A stretch of DNA of 64,000 nucleotides, taken from NCBI GenBank assembly GCA_003988855.1, contig QYAI01000042.1:62001-126000 (forward strand), in the 5' to 3' direction. The stretch comes from Arachnopeziza araneosa. Its lineage: Eukaryota > Ascomycota > Leotiomycetes > Helotiales > Arachnopezizaceae. A program made the position numbers and the translations under genes. The notes beneath the pieces were generated by a model. The model did no database searches. It worked only from the letters and a program-made list of their open reading frames with translations, and was not told the origin of the DNA. This document shows, one piece after another, positions 21,101 through 31,810 of this stretch; within the stretch, counting starts at the first letter, position 1; each line of letters opens with the position of its first letter.

Positions 21101-24100
21101 GGCGAAGTATGAGAGCGTCGACAAACTCTCGAAGTTGCTATGGAATCTTCTATACAAAAAGGAACTGACACGACTTCCTTAGGAATTGGAAGTGATGGAA
21201 CCAGCCGGTCAAAAAAAAAATTATTGCAAGGACAAGATGAGCAACTTGAGAAGCAAAAGCATCATGACTGGCAGAGCAAAAGAAAGGTGAGCTGAGACAT
21301 TGTAAAGGTAAGAGGTGAGGAACTACTGGGGCCTCGACGGAGGAGATTCACGAGACCATAACCTTCTAGGTGACGAGTTTGCAAACGAGAACCTATTGTT
21401 ACCGTTTCTAGTCACATCGGGGAGGGGCTGGCAGGCCTTTTCGGTATCCGTGGCCGGAGAACCCTACTGTTTACTATGCCATTGCTGCGGCACACCATGT
21501 GTTGCACACACCCTGCCGTGTCTTGTTTGTCGATCATACAACGGAAACTCCCAGATATGCGGCGAAAACCCATTCTGAGAATATGTGTGGTTGCCGTGGC
21601 TCCAAAAGAGGAACGACATCTGTGGGCGTGTTCCGGCACAGGTTTCAAAAACGGGATCCGTGGTTACACATTCAATGCATCGCTTATTTTTTGGGGCTCA
21701 GATCCCACGGAGTACAGAAAGCTCGAACGACGCAATGAGTCTGAGAGAAAAAAGAAATCCAACGGAGATTGATATGACTCGCATACACAATTCGGTAAGT
21801 TCATCTCTTCTATCTTGAGATGAAGTCGCAAAATGGGACAGACATTGACATTGAAAAAACCCTCACCCTAGCTTAGCGAGGTGCCGCTTAGGCAAGCGAA
21901 GCGATACCAATCTGCACCGTTCTGTTTGAGTAGCATTGCTCTAACGATATAAATGCAATAGGAGAACAGCAAAGAAGAGGGATAAGGCCTCCCAGTCCTG
22001 AACGGACTGCCGTTTAGCATTCCTCATCCGGTAATCCGACTCGGAGCGAAATTGTCTTAATGTTGCCTGAAGTCTTGTTCAATTCAACGTGCCAATCAAC
22101 TCAACGGAGCCCCCTGCAGTAGCCTCTGACGCTGCTGCCATGGAGTTATAAAGGCTTAGAGCTTTGTATTTCTGCCAAGCCCTTCTCTGGTGTTTCTGTC
22201 GGCCCGCTCTCTTGTCCCAAAACCTCCTGGCGTCCCCCCACGAAATCCGAATCAACTTCAAAACTCAATGCCTTTCCCGTTTATCGTTGCTTTACCAATT
22301 ACTTTCACATTTGGACCATCGCATGGTCTGTCCATTCTCGTCTTCAGCTCCGCCGATGCTTCACAAGACTGACTGTCTATCTGAATTGTTGGGTTTCTAA
22401 TATGAGGGTACTGCCAATTAAATGCCCAAAAGAGATGCGTCTCCGCCGACAAACCTGTCTTCTTAATGCTTGGTCATGCCATCATCACTGAACTCATACG
22501 TTACTCTCGGTATTCTCAAGCACTCATGATTTACCATTGTACGCCCGATATTCAGTCTTCTCGCTTTTTGGAATTTTCACTTCAACTTTTGATCTCACAG
22601 TGCATTATTGTTTCTGGAACCAATTTTCCTCGACAAGATTCCTGAGAATTACTCTCCTGATTTTTGAATACTTCCCCACAGAGGTAGTTCGTTGATTGGT
22701 AGCACAAACGATCAGAATACTCAAACTTTTGGCATTACTAGTCACGTTTTGGTTCAAAACTGTCAGGTGGTGGGACAAGATCCCCCAATGGGATACCTCC
22801 CCTAAATGTCCCGTTACTCGGGTTTGTCACAAATGGACTGGTGACACCGAAACTTTCATGCGTCTCTTCTGATCGGCTCCAGACACTTTTCTTCCTTTGC
22901 TCTCGATATCTACTGGTTCTATGTTCATATTCTCTTGCTACGTTGCTTATATAATAACATTTGATACCTAAGCAATCTCTCGCTACCAGAAAGTAGCGCT
23001 ATTTCTGTCTCAATACCATGGTTAAAATTATTCTCTGTTTGGTTAAGTTACCACGCATGATCTCATTGTGCGCAAATTTTCGCTCGCCTTTCGAAAAGCG
23101 TCAATTGAGTCGAACCGATATTTTCATTCTCCGATGTTATGTCTCATTGCATTGTTTTAGTATCATAATGCACAGTGTCGTATGAAACACAGATTACGAC
23201 GGTCCCTTACATTTTCTTGGAATTTTCTTGGGAGTATAGCGATCACGATGTTCATCACGCTCTTGGCGAAGGACAGAAAGCACCTTTAATGTCGTTCTGT
23301 AGGGAACCAGATATTCAGAGCTCGGAGGTCTGAGACTGCAAATCTCTTTCGCTCGTAGCGAGATGAAGATACCGGCCTTTCTATATCTAAGAAATGCGTG
23401 GCCTCTGAAGGTGGGGCTGTGGCGAAGAGAGACACTTTCTGCATCTGCATTTTCAAGAACATCTAGCATCAAAGTTATGCTCTACTTTCATAACATGCCC
23501 GTAGCCTAGGGGGGGCTGGACCACGAGTTCATGCTTGGGAGAGTGTCACTGGGAGCAATAAATATCTTCATATTACTCATCGCGGGTTCGAAATTCAATG
23601 CTTTGATTTGAGTTTGCGCGTATTTGTGCTTGTAGTTTTTAACGCGTGCGAACCTCTCACTCATGAATCAATCCCTAAGAATGCTAAGCCTTGGCACCGT
23701 ATTCACCCACAAACGTTACATTCGAAACTGCAGCTAAATCCCTTCAGCAATGCTTGAATTGTTAAGCTTTCGGTAACATAAACCTTCTTATGCCTCCCCT
23801 TGTTTCTCTCTTCGAATTCAACCGCAGACGAGTGAACAAGTTTAGTGCATATCTCTATCGTGTTTTGTTAAACCAAATGCATAAACAGTTGTGCTTGCTT
23901 ACCTGACCTTACCCCATAATTTCCTTTTCGAGTAAAGCTAGAGGTGTGGGGAATCCCGGTGACAATCATGCTGCTACTCCAAACTTCTGACCTTATCATT
24001 GTTAGAGATGGCTAAATGCGCCTGGACAACATGTTTTCATGCTCAAGCTGGAGATTGGAGCCTGGTGTTTCTTTGATAAGACGGTAGAGGAAGGGAAAAC

Positions 24101-24954
24101 GCTTGAATTCATGGCAGTGTTCTGTTCAAACAACAGGAGGGTTGTTTACAAGCATTAATCTTCGGAGTCAAGATCAATGTGTCAAAGAAGGACAAGATAA
24201 CGATAGCTAGAACTCAACCTGTTGGATGCGATCGAGAGGGTTCAACTGTCGGACAAACGCAACTACGTATGATAAAACGGCTTCGTCATTCCCATTCGTA
24301 ATGCATCCACTCTGTGCAGCTGACCCGAAGTTGAGACATTGAAAACTTCAAATCCACGTTAATAAAGCCCAAGAATGTCTATTTGTTTTCGTTCTTGCGC
24401 AATCCGTCTCCGCCTACCTTGAACATGGAGCGGGGATGTGGTGCTCAGTTTTTGTGGTTTATGTTTTTAATCTTGTTTGTGCAATAGACATGAGCCTTGC
24501 AAACACGTCTGCGGTGTTTGGGTTTCCTAATATCCACCAATAATTGATGCCTGAGAGGGTTTCCCTTTTCCTTTTCCTCTGGGAGGAGTTCATCGCGGCA
24601 ATGCAGACATCAATCGGGGAAGCAGAGAGCAATGCAGACAGGAATTTGCCACAGAGACTGCGAGGCAGATGGAAATCTGCAAAGGAGCAAGGTGTGCGGA
24701 AAGAAGATGGCTAGTCTTCTATCCGAGGTCAGTTTGAATTACTGTCATTTGTCCAAAGTAGGTACCTAGTAACAAGTGAGCTAGAACAGGCGTGTCGAAA
24801 TGGATTATTCTATCTTATACATCTACACATCAGATCTCGCTGAAGCTTAAGGGGTAGGAGCGAACCTTGGTAGTTAGGTCGTCACTGCTAAAGCCCCAAC
24901 CACTATATCTATGGTATCTTCAATTCATCTAATATTTTTTTCTACAACTAACAG
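21101..24954. other. Gene-poor 3.9-kb stretch
   Basis: Only short, mutually overlapping ORFs below 100 codons are present and none is recognisable. A tRNA-like D-arm near 23500 and a separate B-box-like string near 23590 were examined and not accepted. I see no transposon open reading frame. This may be a long promoter or decayed intergenic DNA. Confidence 0.55.
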
Positions 24955-25921
24955 TCACGCCTTCCCCGAACTACCCATAACATCCATCTGATACTCAATC
25001 TGCTCCTGAATCAACCTCGTTCCTTCGCCCATTAATTCTGTCAATGGCACCTTCCCTGTATTCTCCGCCACATACTTGTTGTACTTGAACAACACCAACT
25101 CATTGACGTTGCATCTCGTCATACCGCCTTTGATACAGCCTTGCATGGTCTTGTCGGGGAAGGTATTCGTTCCGTGAAGCACCAATGTCGCTCGACCTTT
25201 TGTAGCTTCGCGGATCTTGTCGAGTCTTTACCTTGTCAGCTACATGATTCCACTGTAGAAACTTTAAGATTCCTGACTACGCACCTATCATAATCCAACT
25301 TGATATTTTCAATACCTCCATAATTTCCATGCACATTCCCAAACGCCGGAGCGAGGAAATCAATCCCTGTATCAACAAACCTCGTTGCCTCCTCCGCAGT
25401 CGTCAACAGACCCTCCAAATCGCCGGTATCCTTAACTCCATCCTCGCCTCCATTGATCCTCCCTGGTTCGGCCTCAGTTGCAATCCCTCTCTCGTGCAGC
25501 CACTTCGTGATCCTCTCCGTCTTCTCCAGATTCTCCTCTTTCTCGTAATGCGACATGTCGACCATGATGCTATCGAAGGGATACTCGGCAGCGGCGATGA
25601 TCTCTTCTTCTGATTGGGCGTGGTCCATGTGTAGTGCTATGGGGACTTTAGCTGTGGAGCAGGCGGCGGCGGCGAGGTGGATCAGGAGCGGGGAGTAGTG
25701 TAAAGCCCATGGGAAGAGGAGGATCTGAGCTGGAGAGCGTTTGGCTTCGGCGGCCTTGACGACGGCGGCTATGGTTTCTAGGTTATACTGTGCGGATGGT
25801 TAGTATTGAAGAGAGTGGGCTGTGAGAGACGTACGGAGACGACTCCTATCACTCCATATCCTCCCTCTTCTGCTGCTTTCAGCATCTTGACTGCTTTGTT
25901 TTCTTGCAATGATTTCGCCAT
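24955..25921 (-). CDS. Class II (ketose-bisphosphate type) aldolase
   Basis: Exons 25921-25835, 25787-25285 and 25225-24955 give 286 residues; the introns (47 and 59 bp) keep frame, the second with a GCTGAC branch site. Hallmarks of zinc-dependent class II aldolases are present: HMDHAQ with Asp84 and His85, EAEPGRINGGEDG at 134-146, FGNVHGNY with His182, and LVLHGTNTFPD near the C-terminus. Length equals the KbaY/GatY/FbaA range (about 285-350). The usual K-(I/V)-N segment is TRCNVN, so the phosphate-binding loop departs from the glycolytic enzyme. In other eukaryotes related aldolase domains are fused to an LtnD-type dehydrogenase and a DUF1537 kinase; here it stands alone. It probably cleaves a phosphorylated sugar or acid-sugar derivative. 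The next gene upstream, same strand, encodes a sugar-type dehydrogenase. Confidence 0.88.
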
Positions 25922-26180
25922 GGTGAGAAGTTACGGAGTTGATCAAGGAATNAGAGGGGGGAAAAGCGAAGATGAAAAGAATTGAAAGGTTTTCAACTAG
26001 GACTTGATACTTCTCTTGTGACTTCACGTTGCAGGTATTCAGGCTGTTCTACAGCGGAATGCCCCACCAAAGCTCGGGAGTGGGATGCTAAAACTACCCC
26101 ACTGCGCCACCAAAACGGTGGGCAGGCAGGTAAGCCGAAGCTCCTTTCTCAGTCATATCCAAAGGCTTCATATTCCGCCA

Positions 26181-27149
26181 TCACTTCTTCAGTCCCTCCA
26201 TGTAATCTCTCACGGCTTGCTCAAAACTGACATCCTCCTTAAATCCCAAGCTATAAGCAAGCTTATTATCAAAATCTGTCCCCCAACTCCTCAAAATCCT
26301 CTCCATCTCCACATCCGTCTCTTCTCTTAATAGCTTCAACTTATCTTCTCCCGCCACTTTAGCCAACGCATCCATCATCTCTTGTACCGTGACTCCTATC
26401 CCCGGCATATTAACCACCCTCCTATGCTTCTCCAACTTACTTCCGTCCACACTCAGCACCAGTTCCAGATTCTCCGCCAACGTCTTGGGACTACACAACC
26501 AAGACTTGAAGCTCCGATCAGAAAGCGGAATCACACATTCCACCCCATCCAACGGCTCCCTAATCATCCCACTGAGAAAACTACTCGCCGCCTGCGTCGG
26601 CTTCCCAGGACGGATGCTAACCGTCGGAAACCGTAGACTCCACCCATCGAAGAAACCCTTCCTCGTATAATCGTTAATGAGCGTCTCGCAGATCAACTTC
26701 TGCGCCCCGTAGGAGCCTTCTGGCGTGGGACGGACATTCTCATCGATGATGGCGGGAAGAGGTTGTCCATACACAGCTTGTGAGCTGGCGTAGATGACGC
26801 GCAGAGACGGAGAGCAGGTCATGTGGAGGATGCCCAGGAGAACGATCGTTGCGTGGAGATTTACGCGCATCCCCAGGGCGAAGTCGGCTTCGGAGCCCGA
26901 CGACATGATCCCGTGGAAGATGTAGATGGCATCGAGCGGCGAGGCGGAGCTGATCAGGGTGTGGATGGAAGTTGGGTCTTCCAGATTGGCTTGGATGGTG
27001 GTCGCATTCTGGGGAAATTTGGCTCTCGATGGAATAGGTGGGGTGAGGATGTCGGTGAGGATAAGGGTGTATTGTGGTTGAGAAAGTAGGCGTTCGGCGA
27101 GGAGTTGGCCGATGAAACCGGCGGCGCCTGTGATGAGGATTTTTGGCAT
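26181..27149 (-). CDS. NAD-dependent epimerase/dehydratase family protein, D-erythronate dehydrogenase (DenD)-like
   Basis: Single exon, 322 residues from the ATG at 27149 (MPKILITGAAGFIG). The open frame extends upstream to 27320, but without a better start. The extended short-chain dehydrogenase fold is evident: glycine-rich GAAGFIG at 8-14, Asp33 ending strand beta2 (NAD rather than NADP preference), active-site Ser122/123 in YASSQAVYG, and Tyr147-xxx-Lys151 in SYGAQK. The C-terminal part, with SIRPGKPTQAASSF and later SFKSWLCSPKT, looks like the DenD branch rather than UDP-galactose epimerase. DenD oxidises D-erythronate in acid-sugar catabolism in bacteria. The class II aldolase lies 260 bp downstream on the same strand, which fits a joint catabolic role. 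Substrate assignment is by inference. Confidence 0.85.
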   Translation of the reverse strand: MPKILITGAAGFIGQLLAERLLSQPQYTLILTDILTPPIPSRAKFPQNATTIQANLEDPTSIHTLISSASPLDAIYIFHGIMSSGSEADFALGMRVNLHATIVLLGILHMTCSPSLRVIYASSQAVYGQPLPAIIDENVRPTPEGSYGAQKLICETLINDYTRKGFFDGWSLRFPTVSIRPGKPTQAASSFLSGMIREPLDGVECVIPLSDRSFKSWLCSPKTLAENLELVLSVDGSKLEKHRRVVNMPGIGVTVQEMMDALAKVAGEDKLKLLREETDVEMERILRSWGTDFDNKLAYSLGFKEDVSFEQAVRDYMEGLKK

Positions 27150-29507
27150 GCTGGGTATCGATATATGTTGTTGTAGCAAGAGAGAAACGCGAGTGAAGAG
27201 AAAGTATAAGACCGAAACTGAGAAATGCAGGTGTTCCGAGAAGAGGGGATCGCGGCTCCCACCCTGGCACTGAGCTCGGTCGAGAGTCGTCGAAGCCGAC
27301 AAAAGGCGTAGTAAAACCATATTTGAATTGTATGCGAGTGCTAGTGACTCTAGAATCTCTTTAATCTTCCCTCATTCCCAGTCTTAAAGTAGCGTGCAGT
27401 CCCAACTATTCCATTTCATATATGTATTTTGTACCGAGTTACTACAACGCAGAGTTCTATGCTCATCATTTAGCATTGAAGCTCATATCAAACCAACCCA
27501 GTGTGTGGATAAAAAAGCCAATCTCGAAGAGACCATTGACTACATACAGTCCATGAATTACCCAGTCCCATTTTGCCAACCATTGAAACACAACCCCCCA
27601 AAACCCTAATCTCATTGTTGACATTGCCCCTTTCGCGCCTCTCGCTTACGCGCGCTCTCACGCAACGCCCATCGCACATTCACCTCTGCAGCACTCTACG
27701 CGCACATCAGCACTCCCGGTTAAATAATTATTTAACGCAAAACCGTCCAAGCCGAGCCNNGCCTGTGTGGTTACCGTCGTTTCGAGTGTAGCAAACCCCG
27801 GAGGTATGTAAACGGTCTAACTATCACTCTTTGAGCTGGTAGAGCGGGTATTTTAAATAGTCCATCAAAACCCTGATCCTCCTACGATAATTTGGGGCCC
27901 CTTGTAGGGAGGTCAGGGGGGCGCCCAGCTGAGATACTTAATTTATTTTAATCCGACTTGGTTTGGGGTTTTTTTATGATTTTTTTTGGGGTGGATTTGT
28001 TGTCTTGTTTACGCGTCCGCGAAGTAAGATGACGCAGGGTCATTGGTGTCATATCTACCTAGGTAGTGAATATTACTTGCTGTACTTCCAAATTCTTGAG
28101 TTATTCTTGTCGACTTACAAGACCTGAACTTTAATTGCTTTGAGAAACACGTACATCCCATTCTAACTAAACCTCTTCAAGTTCTTCAAGGAGCAGCCCT
28201 TTCTAATCTTTCCATCACTGTCACCTTCCAAAACCAACTTGCCAACTGCAATGGCGTATTATCCGTAGTAATCTAATTCCCAACCGAACCCATCGCCACA
28301 TTCAATCTATCACAAGCAAGCCACTGCGTAAATCTGCAGCATAATACAGGCCTGATATGTCCGCAGAATACAGGAAACAGGTAAATTAAGAAAACATAGC
28401 TAAGCTCTAGGAGCCTGAATTCCCAGTCCGCTGGAGTTCGTCAGGTGTGAACAGAGTTGGAGAGGAGGGGACATAAAGATTGAACAGTTTGATATGGAAA
28501 TGTTTTGGAAGTTCTTTGGATACGGAAGTTCANGTGCGTGCCGAACCTGTGGTACCTATCTATAGCGGAACTTAATAGGTGCTTGCAAGATATGAAAGAC
28601 ACCATCACGTCTTTGACAAATCTGGAGACAGGCCCAAATATTGATTTATATCATCCTAGTTGCAAACTGTACGAGGATCGATTGAAGATGGCAATTTGAC
28701 GATATTTCAGTCGATATTTAGCTTCCACATCAGACAACCAATCTCGAGGCAGCGAGAAGTTGCAAAGCTGACAGACAGTAGTACATCATGGAATGGGAAA
28801 CGAAGAATATGTCTTTGCATCGCGTAGATGATCCATAGTATTTTACCACGGAGACGCCTCCGTGCTCAGCCCTACACTGTCACTGAATTGCTCAAAGCAA
28901 TGTAGTATACTGGACTCAAAATAGTCAAATGCCCAAGACGAACGCCACGGCTGATACCCGAAATACCTAGATGACGTAGAAGACTGGAAGATTGCAATCC
29001 GCCCAGATGAATGACAGCTTATCTTCAGCCAAGGAGAGAGTCCAAGGCAGACATGGGACGGTGTNAAAGGAAACGAGAGAGAGGAGGACATTCGGTGGTC
29101 AATAAGAAAGCTTTTACCCTCTCGAGGTGGTTGCAAAAATGGATGTTGTGGAATGTGGAAGGTTGAATGTGACAACGGTCGAAGAGAGTTTGGAGGGTAG
29201 GAAAAGGTACTTGAACTTTAAGAAGAATATGTAACAATTGCAGATGAAGTACGCATAGGTTGTTGGAATAGCGGAGATACTTCTCGTAGGATTTCGTTCA
29301 AGAAAGTTTTGCGTCCAATTTTTCAACTCTGCATCATGAAATAGAATATCAGACATAGGATTGGGGCCTTCCCAAAGGGAGGTAGCCAAATCTCTTTGTC
29401 ATTTATTTCCAATGCCATGTATTACCTCCATCGGGTTCCTACTGTACACCCCTTCCTTTTACCAGCGCTAGTCCTTCCTAAATATACAAATCCTCCCCCA
29501 CTGTCTA
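27150..29507. other. Intergenic region of 2.4 kb
   Basis: Promoter side of the dehydrogenase gene and 3' flank of the BolA-like gene. Overlapping short ORFs (28505-28699, 28843-29389 and others) show no family features. It contains an 18-bp AT palindrome at 27719-27736, two adjacent N positions at about 27759, and an ACGCGT at 28011-28016. No gene is supported. Confidence 0.5.
27719..27736. repeat. 18-bp perfect AT-rich palindrome
   Basis: GTTAAATAATTATTTAAC is self-complementary over its whole length, in otherwise GC-rich pyrimidine-heavy sequence. A close relative, AATAATTATTTAA, appears at about 36063-36075. It could be a homeodomain-type site or a cruciform; no function is shown. Confidence 0.5.
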
Positions 29508-30074
29508 CTACGTACTCCTCGTCCTCAACTGGACTCCATGCCACGCCTTGACCCTCTCGCCCAGCACGGAATTGACCAACCTCTGCTGTTTCAACATGCC
29601 TAGGCCCTTGAACCTCGGACTCACAATCTCGATTCCATACATGCTCCCGCAGCCGCCCGATATATCCTGGACATCCAATTCTGTGGGTTCGAGCTCTCGG
29701 TGTAGGAGCTCCCAGATCTCCTTTTCTTGCTCGTTGAGGTGGGAGGGTGTGGAGAGGGAGGCGGAGGCGGGAACGGTGGTTGAGTCGGGGATACCAGCTA
29801 AGCCTTCCCCGATGCTGCCCAGTGGTGAGGAGGCGGTACTGTAGGTTCGCGGTTTGGCGAGGGATTGTGAGGAGGAGGGTTGGAGATATCTGGGGGAGGT
29901 TGGGTTCGAGGTTGGCCGTTTTGTTGTCGTGGAATGGGATGTGGCAGTTGCGTAACTAGAAGGTCGAATCGTGGATGTGATGCATCTCCTTGATGATGGA
30001 ATACCAACTTGGCAACTCCATCGTTTCCCGCTCCGCAGGCCGTGGCTCAAGGTAGATCTTGCCGTTCTTTCCAT
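29508..30074 (-). CDS. bol3: BolA-like protein, mitochondrial (BOL3/AIM1 type)
   Basis: Single exon, 188 residues. The first 110 residues are rich in Arg, Ser and Thr with almost no acidic residues, as expected of a mitochondrial presequence plus linker. The BolA domain spans about 112-185: EIWELLHRELEP, then DISGGCGSMYGIEIVSPRF, then MLKQQRLVNSVL and KAWHGVQLRT. Cys142 and His179, corresponding to the iron-sulfur ligands described for human BOLA3, are both present. BOL3 works with glutaredoxin 5 and NFU1 in delivering [4Fe-4S] clusters to mitochondrial enzymes such as lipoate synthase. In the helix often written QHRMV the His is Gln here. Neighbours are unrelated, so the assignment rests on the domain. 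Confidence 0.93.
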   Translation of the reverse strand: MERTARSTLSHGLRSGKRWSCQVGIPSSRRCITSTIRPSSYATATSHSTTTKRPTSNPTSPRYLQPSSSQSLAKPRTYSTASSPLGSIGEGLAGIPDSTTVPASASLSTPSHLNEQEKEIWELLHRELEPTELDVQDISGGCGSMYGIEIVSPRFKGLGMLKQQRLVNSVLGERVKAWHGVQLRTRST

Positions 30075-31810
30075 CGTGTACTCTGTATGATACTGCCCTG
30101 CGAATTGCGCCGAGTCTCTAGAGTAAATGGGGATAGAACGTGGATTCGATATCGAGGTTCCTGATTAACGATGCGAAGACGTAATTACCCAAATTATACA
30201 ATGCAACTTCTTCTGCGCTTGAATTAGGTAGATAATCGGGTATCAATTGATCTGCATATATACAAAATTCGGATGATGGCGTCGTTGTATGAAGCGCTTC
30301 AATGCAGACATGCAAGCCCTCCTAGCTCTAGCAAGAAAGTTGCACCAGTCCTCGNCTCATGATTTCCAATCCTCGCTAAACCAGCGCCGAGCTCGCATTC
30401 CAGCGCCAGCCTCGTGAAGCCTTGTCCAGCCTCGCGCAGACGCGAGCTGCACAACGACCGTCAGCATTCCTCAACCCAGCTCCACCATCAGCCACGACGG
30501 TAGTCTCGGGACCTGTGCATTCTGATGGAGCAGAGCGATCAGGCCCCTCCCAACCCCCGATATGCAGTCGCATAGCCCGGATCCGGTAGGTACAGGGTCG
30601 CGGTTACAAAGCACCCCGGTAGATCAGGAGAGGAGAACATCCATCACCGTCTGCAGAGTCCCTCTGCGCCGAGAGTCAATCAGGGAACAGAAGCAGTCTA
30701 TCCACGTAGCACAGATGTTTATGCAGCGTGAAACTAATCTTCGCAGTCGAGAGAGAACCCCCCACGCAGCTGGCAAAGAATTCTTTTCTCCTCAAGCGAG
30801 CGAGATAAGCGATATTTACTTTGCCTGATGACATGAGGCGCCTCTGCTTCCTGTGTACAGAATAGTAAGCTTGCTTTTCATGCCGGAAGATTAGAGACAA
30901 ACGTCTAGGATTATGAAAATTCGCAATGCACTATGCATGTATGCACTCACAAACATAAATGTCACTCGCTATTACAATCATGTGGAGCATTTGTCACCAA
31001 AAATGAGTAAACACGTAGGAAGATTGTTTAGTGATTCTCTCCATTCTGGCTACCTGACTCCCTATGTATCCTCAGCAAGACAATTCTGTATCAGATGCCG
31101 CAGATGCCGCAGTTGCCGTATTGATCAAAGCTCCATTCGACTGTACCCAGTTATGCTTCCCATCCACACATTTACCCCATGAGACCGATCATCCTTCCTG
31201 GTTTGGTCACGAGCCTATCAATCCTTCCCATCACAGCTTTTCCCCAAATCCAAACGTAAAACAATCTCAATCTGATTCTGATTCTGCAAGGCCATTCGAA
31301 AAGCCTCTCAGTCCGCCTCGCTCAGAAAACAGAGCCCATTCAAAACGCCAACCAGTCTATTAGAAGAGAGCAGAGAACTGCTGGCCCGCCGGACCGTGAA
31401 CGAGCTATGCAGCATAGGGGAAATAACATGCAAGAAGTACGCTCAAAAGCAAGCGGAAATGAAAAGCAAAACAATGATTACCCACCCAACCCGCAGAAAT
31501 GCCAACAACAAAACTTCACCTCCACTTCATGAGTGTTGTAGATGAATGGGGACCATTTCGGAATTTCTCCGTATCCGAGGCCCAGATTTTTGCTCGTAAA
31601 GTCTCCAGCCGTTTTTGTGTATTTTGAAAGATCACACTCAATTAAGAGGTAATCAAAACCACTCCCAAACCAAAATTCAAGAACTGAAATGGACGTACTC
31701 AAACAATCCGTGCCGTGTCGTCGTGAGATCGTTCGCACAATCTTCATCGTGGCGTAAAATCGCCGGTTTGCTTCGCATAAATACCATCAAGAAAACGGGG
31801 CGTGAAATGT
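30075..31810. other. Intergenic region of 1.7 kb
   Basis: Promoter side of the BolA-like gene and the 3' flank of the PP1 regulator. ORFs at 30118-30315, 30562-30828, 31064-31363 and 31478-31747 have no recognisable content, and I see no RNA gene. Confidence 0.5.

Noticed and set aside
23495..23610. tRNA-like D-arm (AGCC/GGCT) followed by a GGTTCGAAATT string
   Set aside because: The T-stem does not pair and the spacing between arms is far too long for a tRNA, even with an intron.
26050..26130. tRNA-like sequence on the minus strand with a perfect A-box (TGGCGCAGTGG) and a CCCAC/GTGGG stem
   Set aside because: No B-box, no 7-bp acceptor stem and no 7-base anticodon loop could be formed; at most a degenerate fragment.
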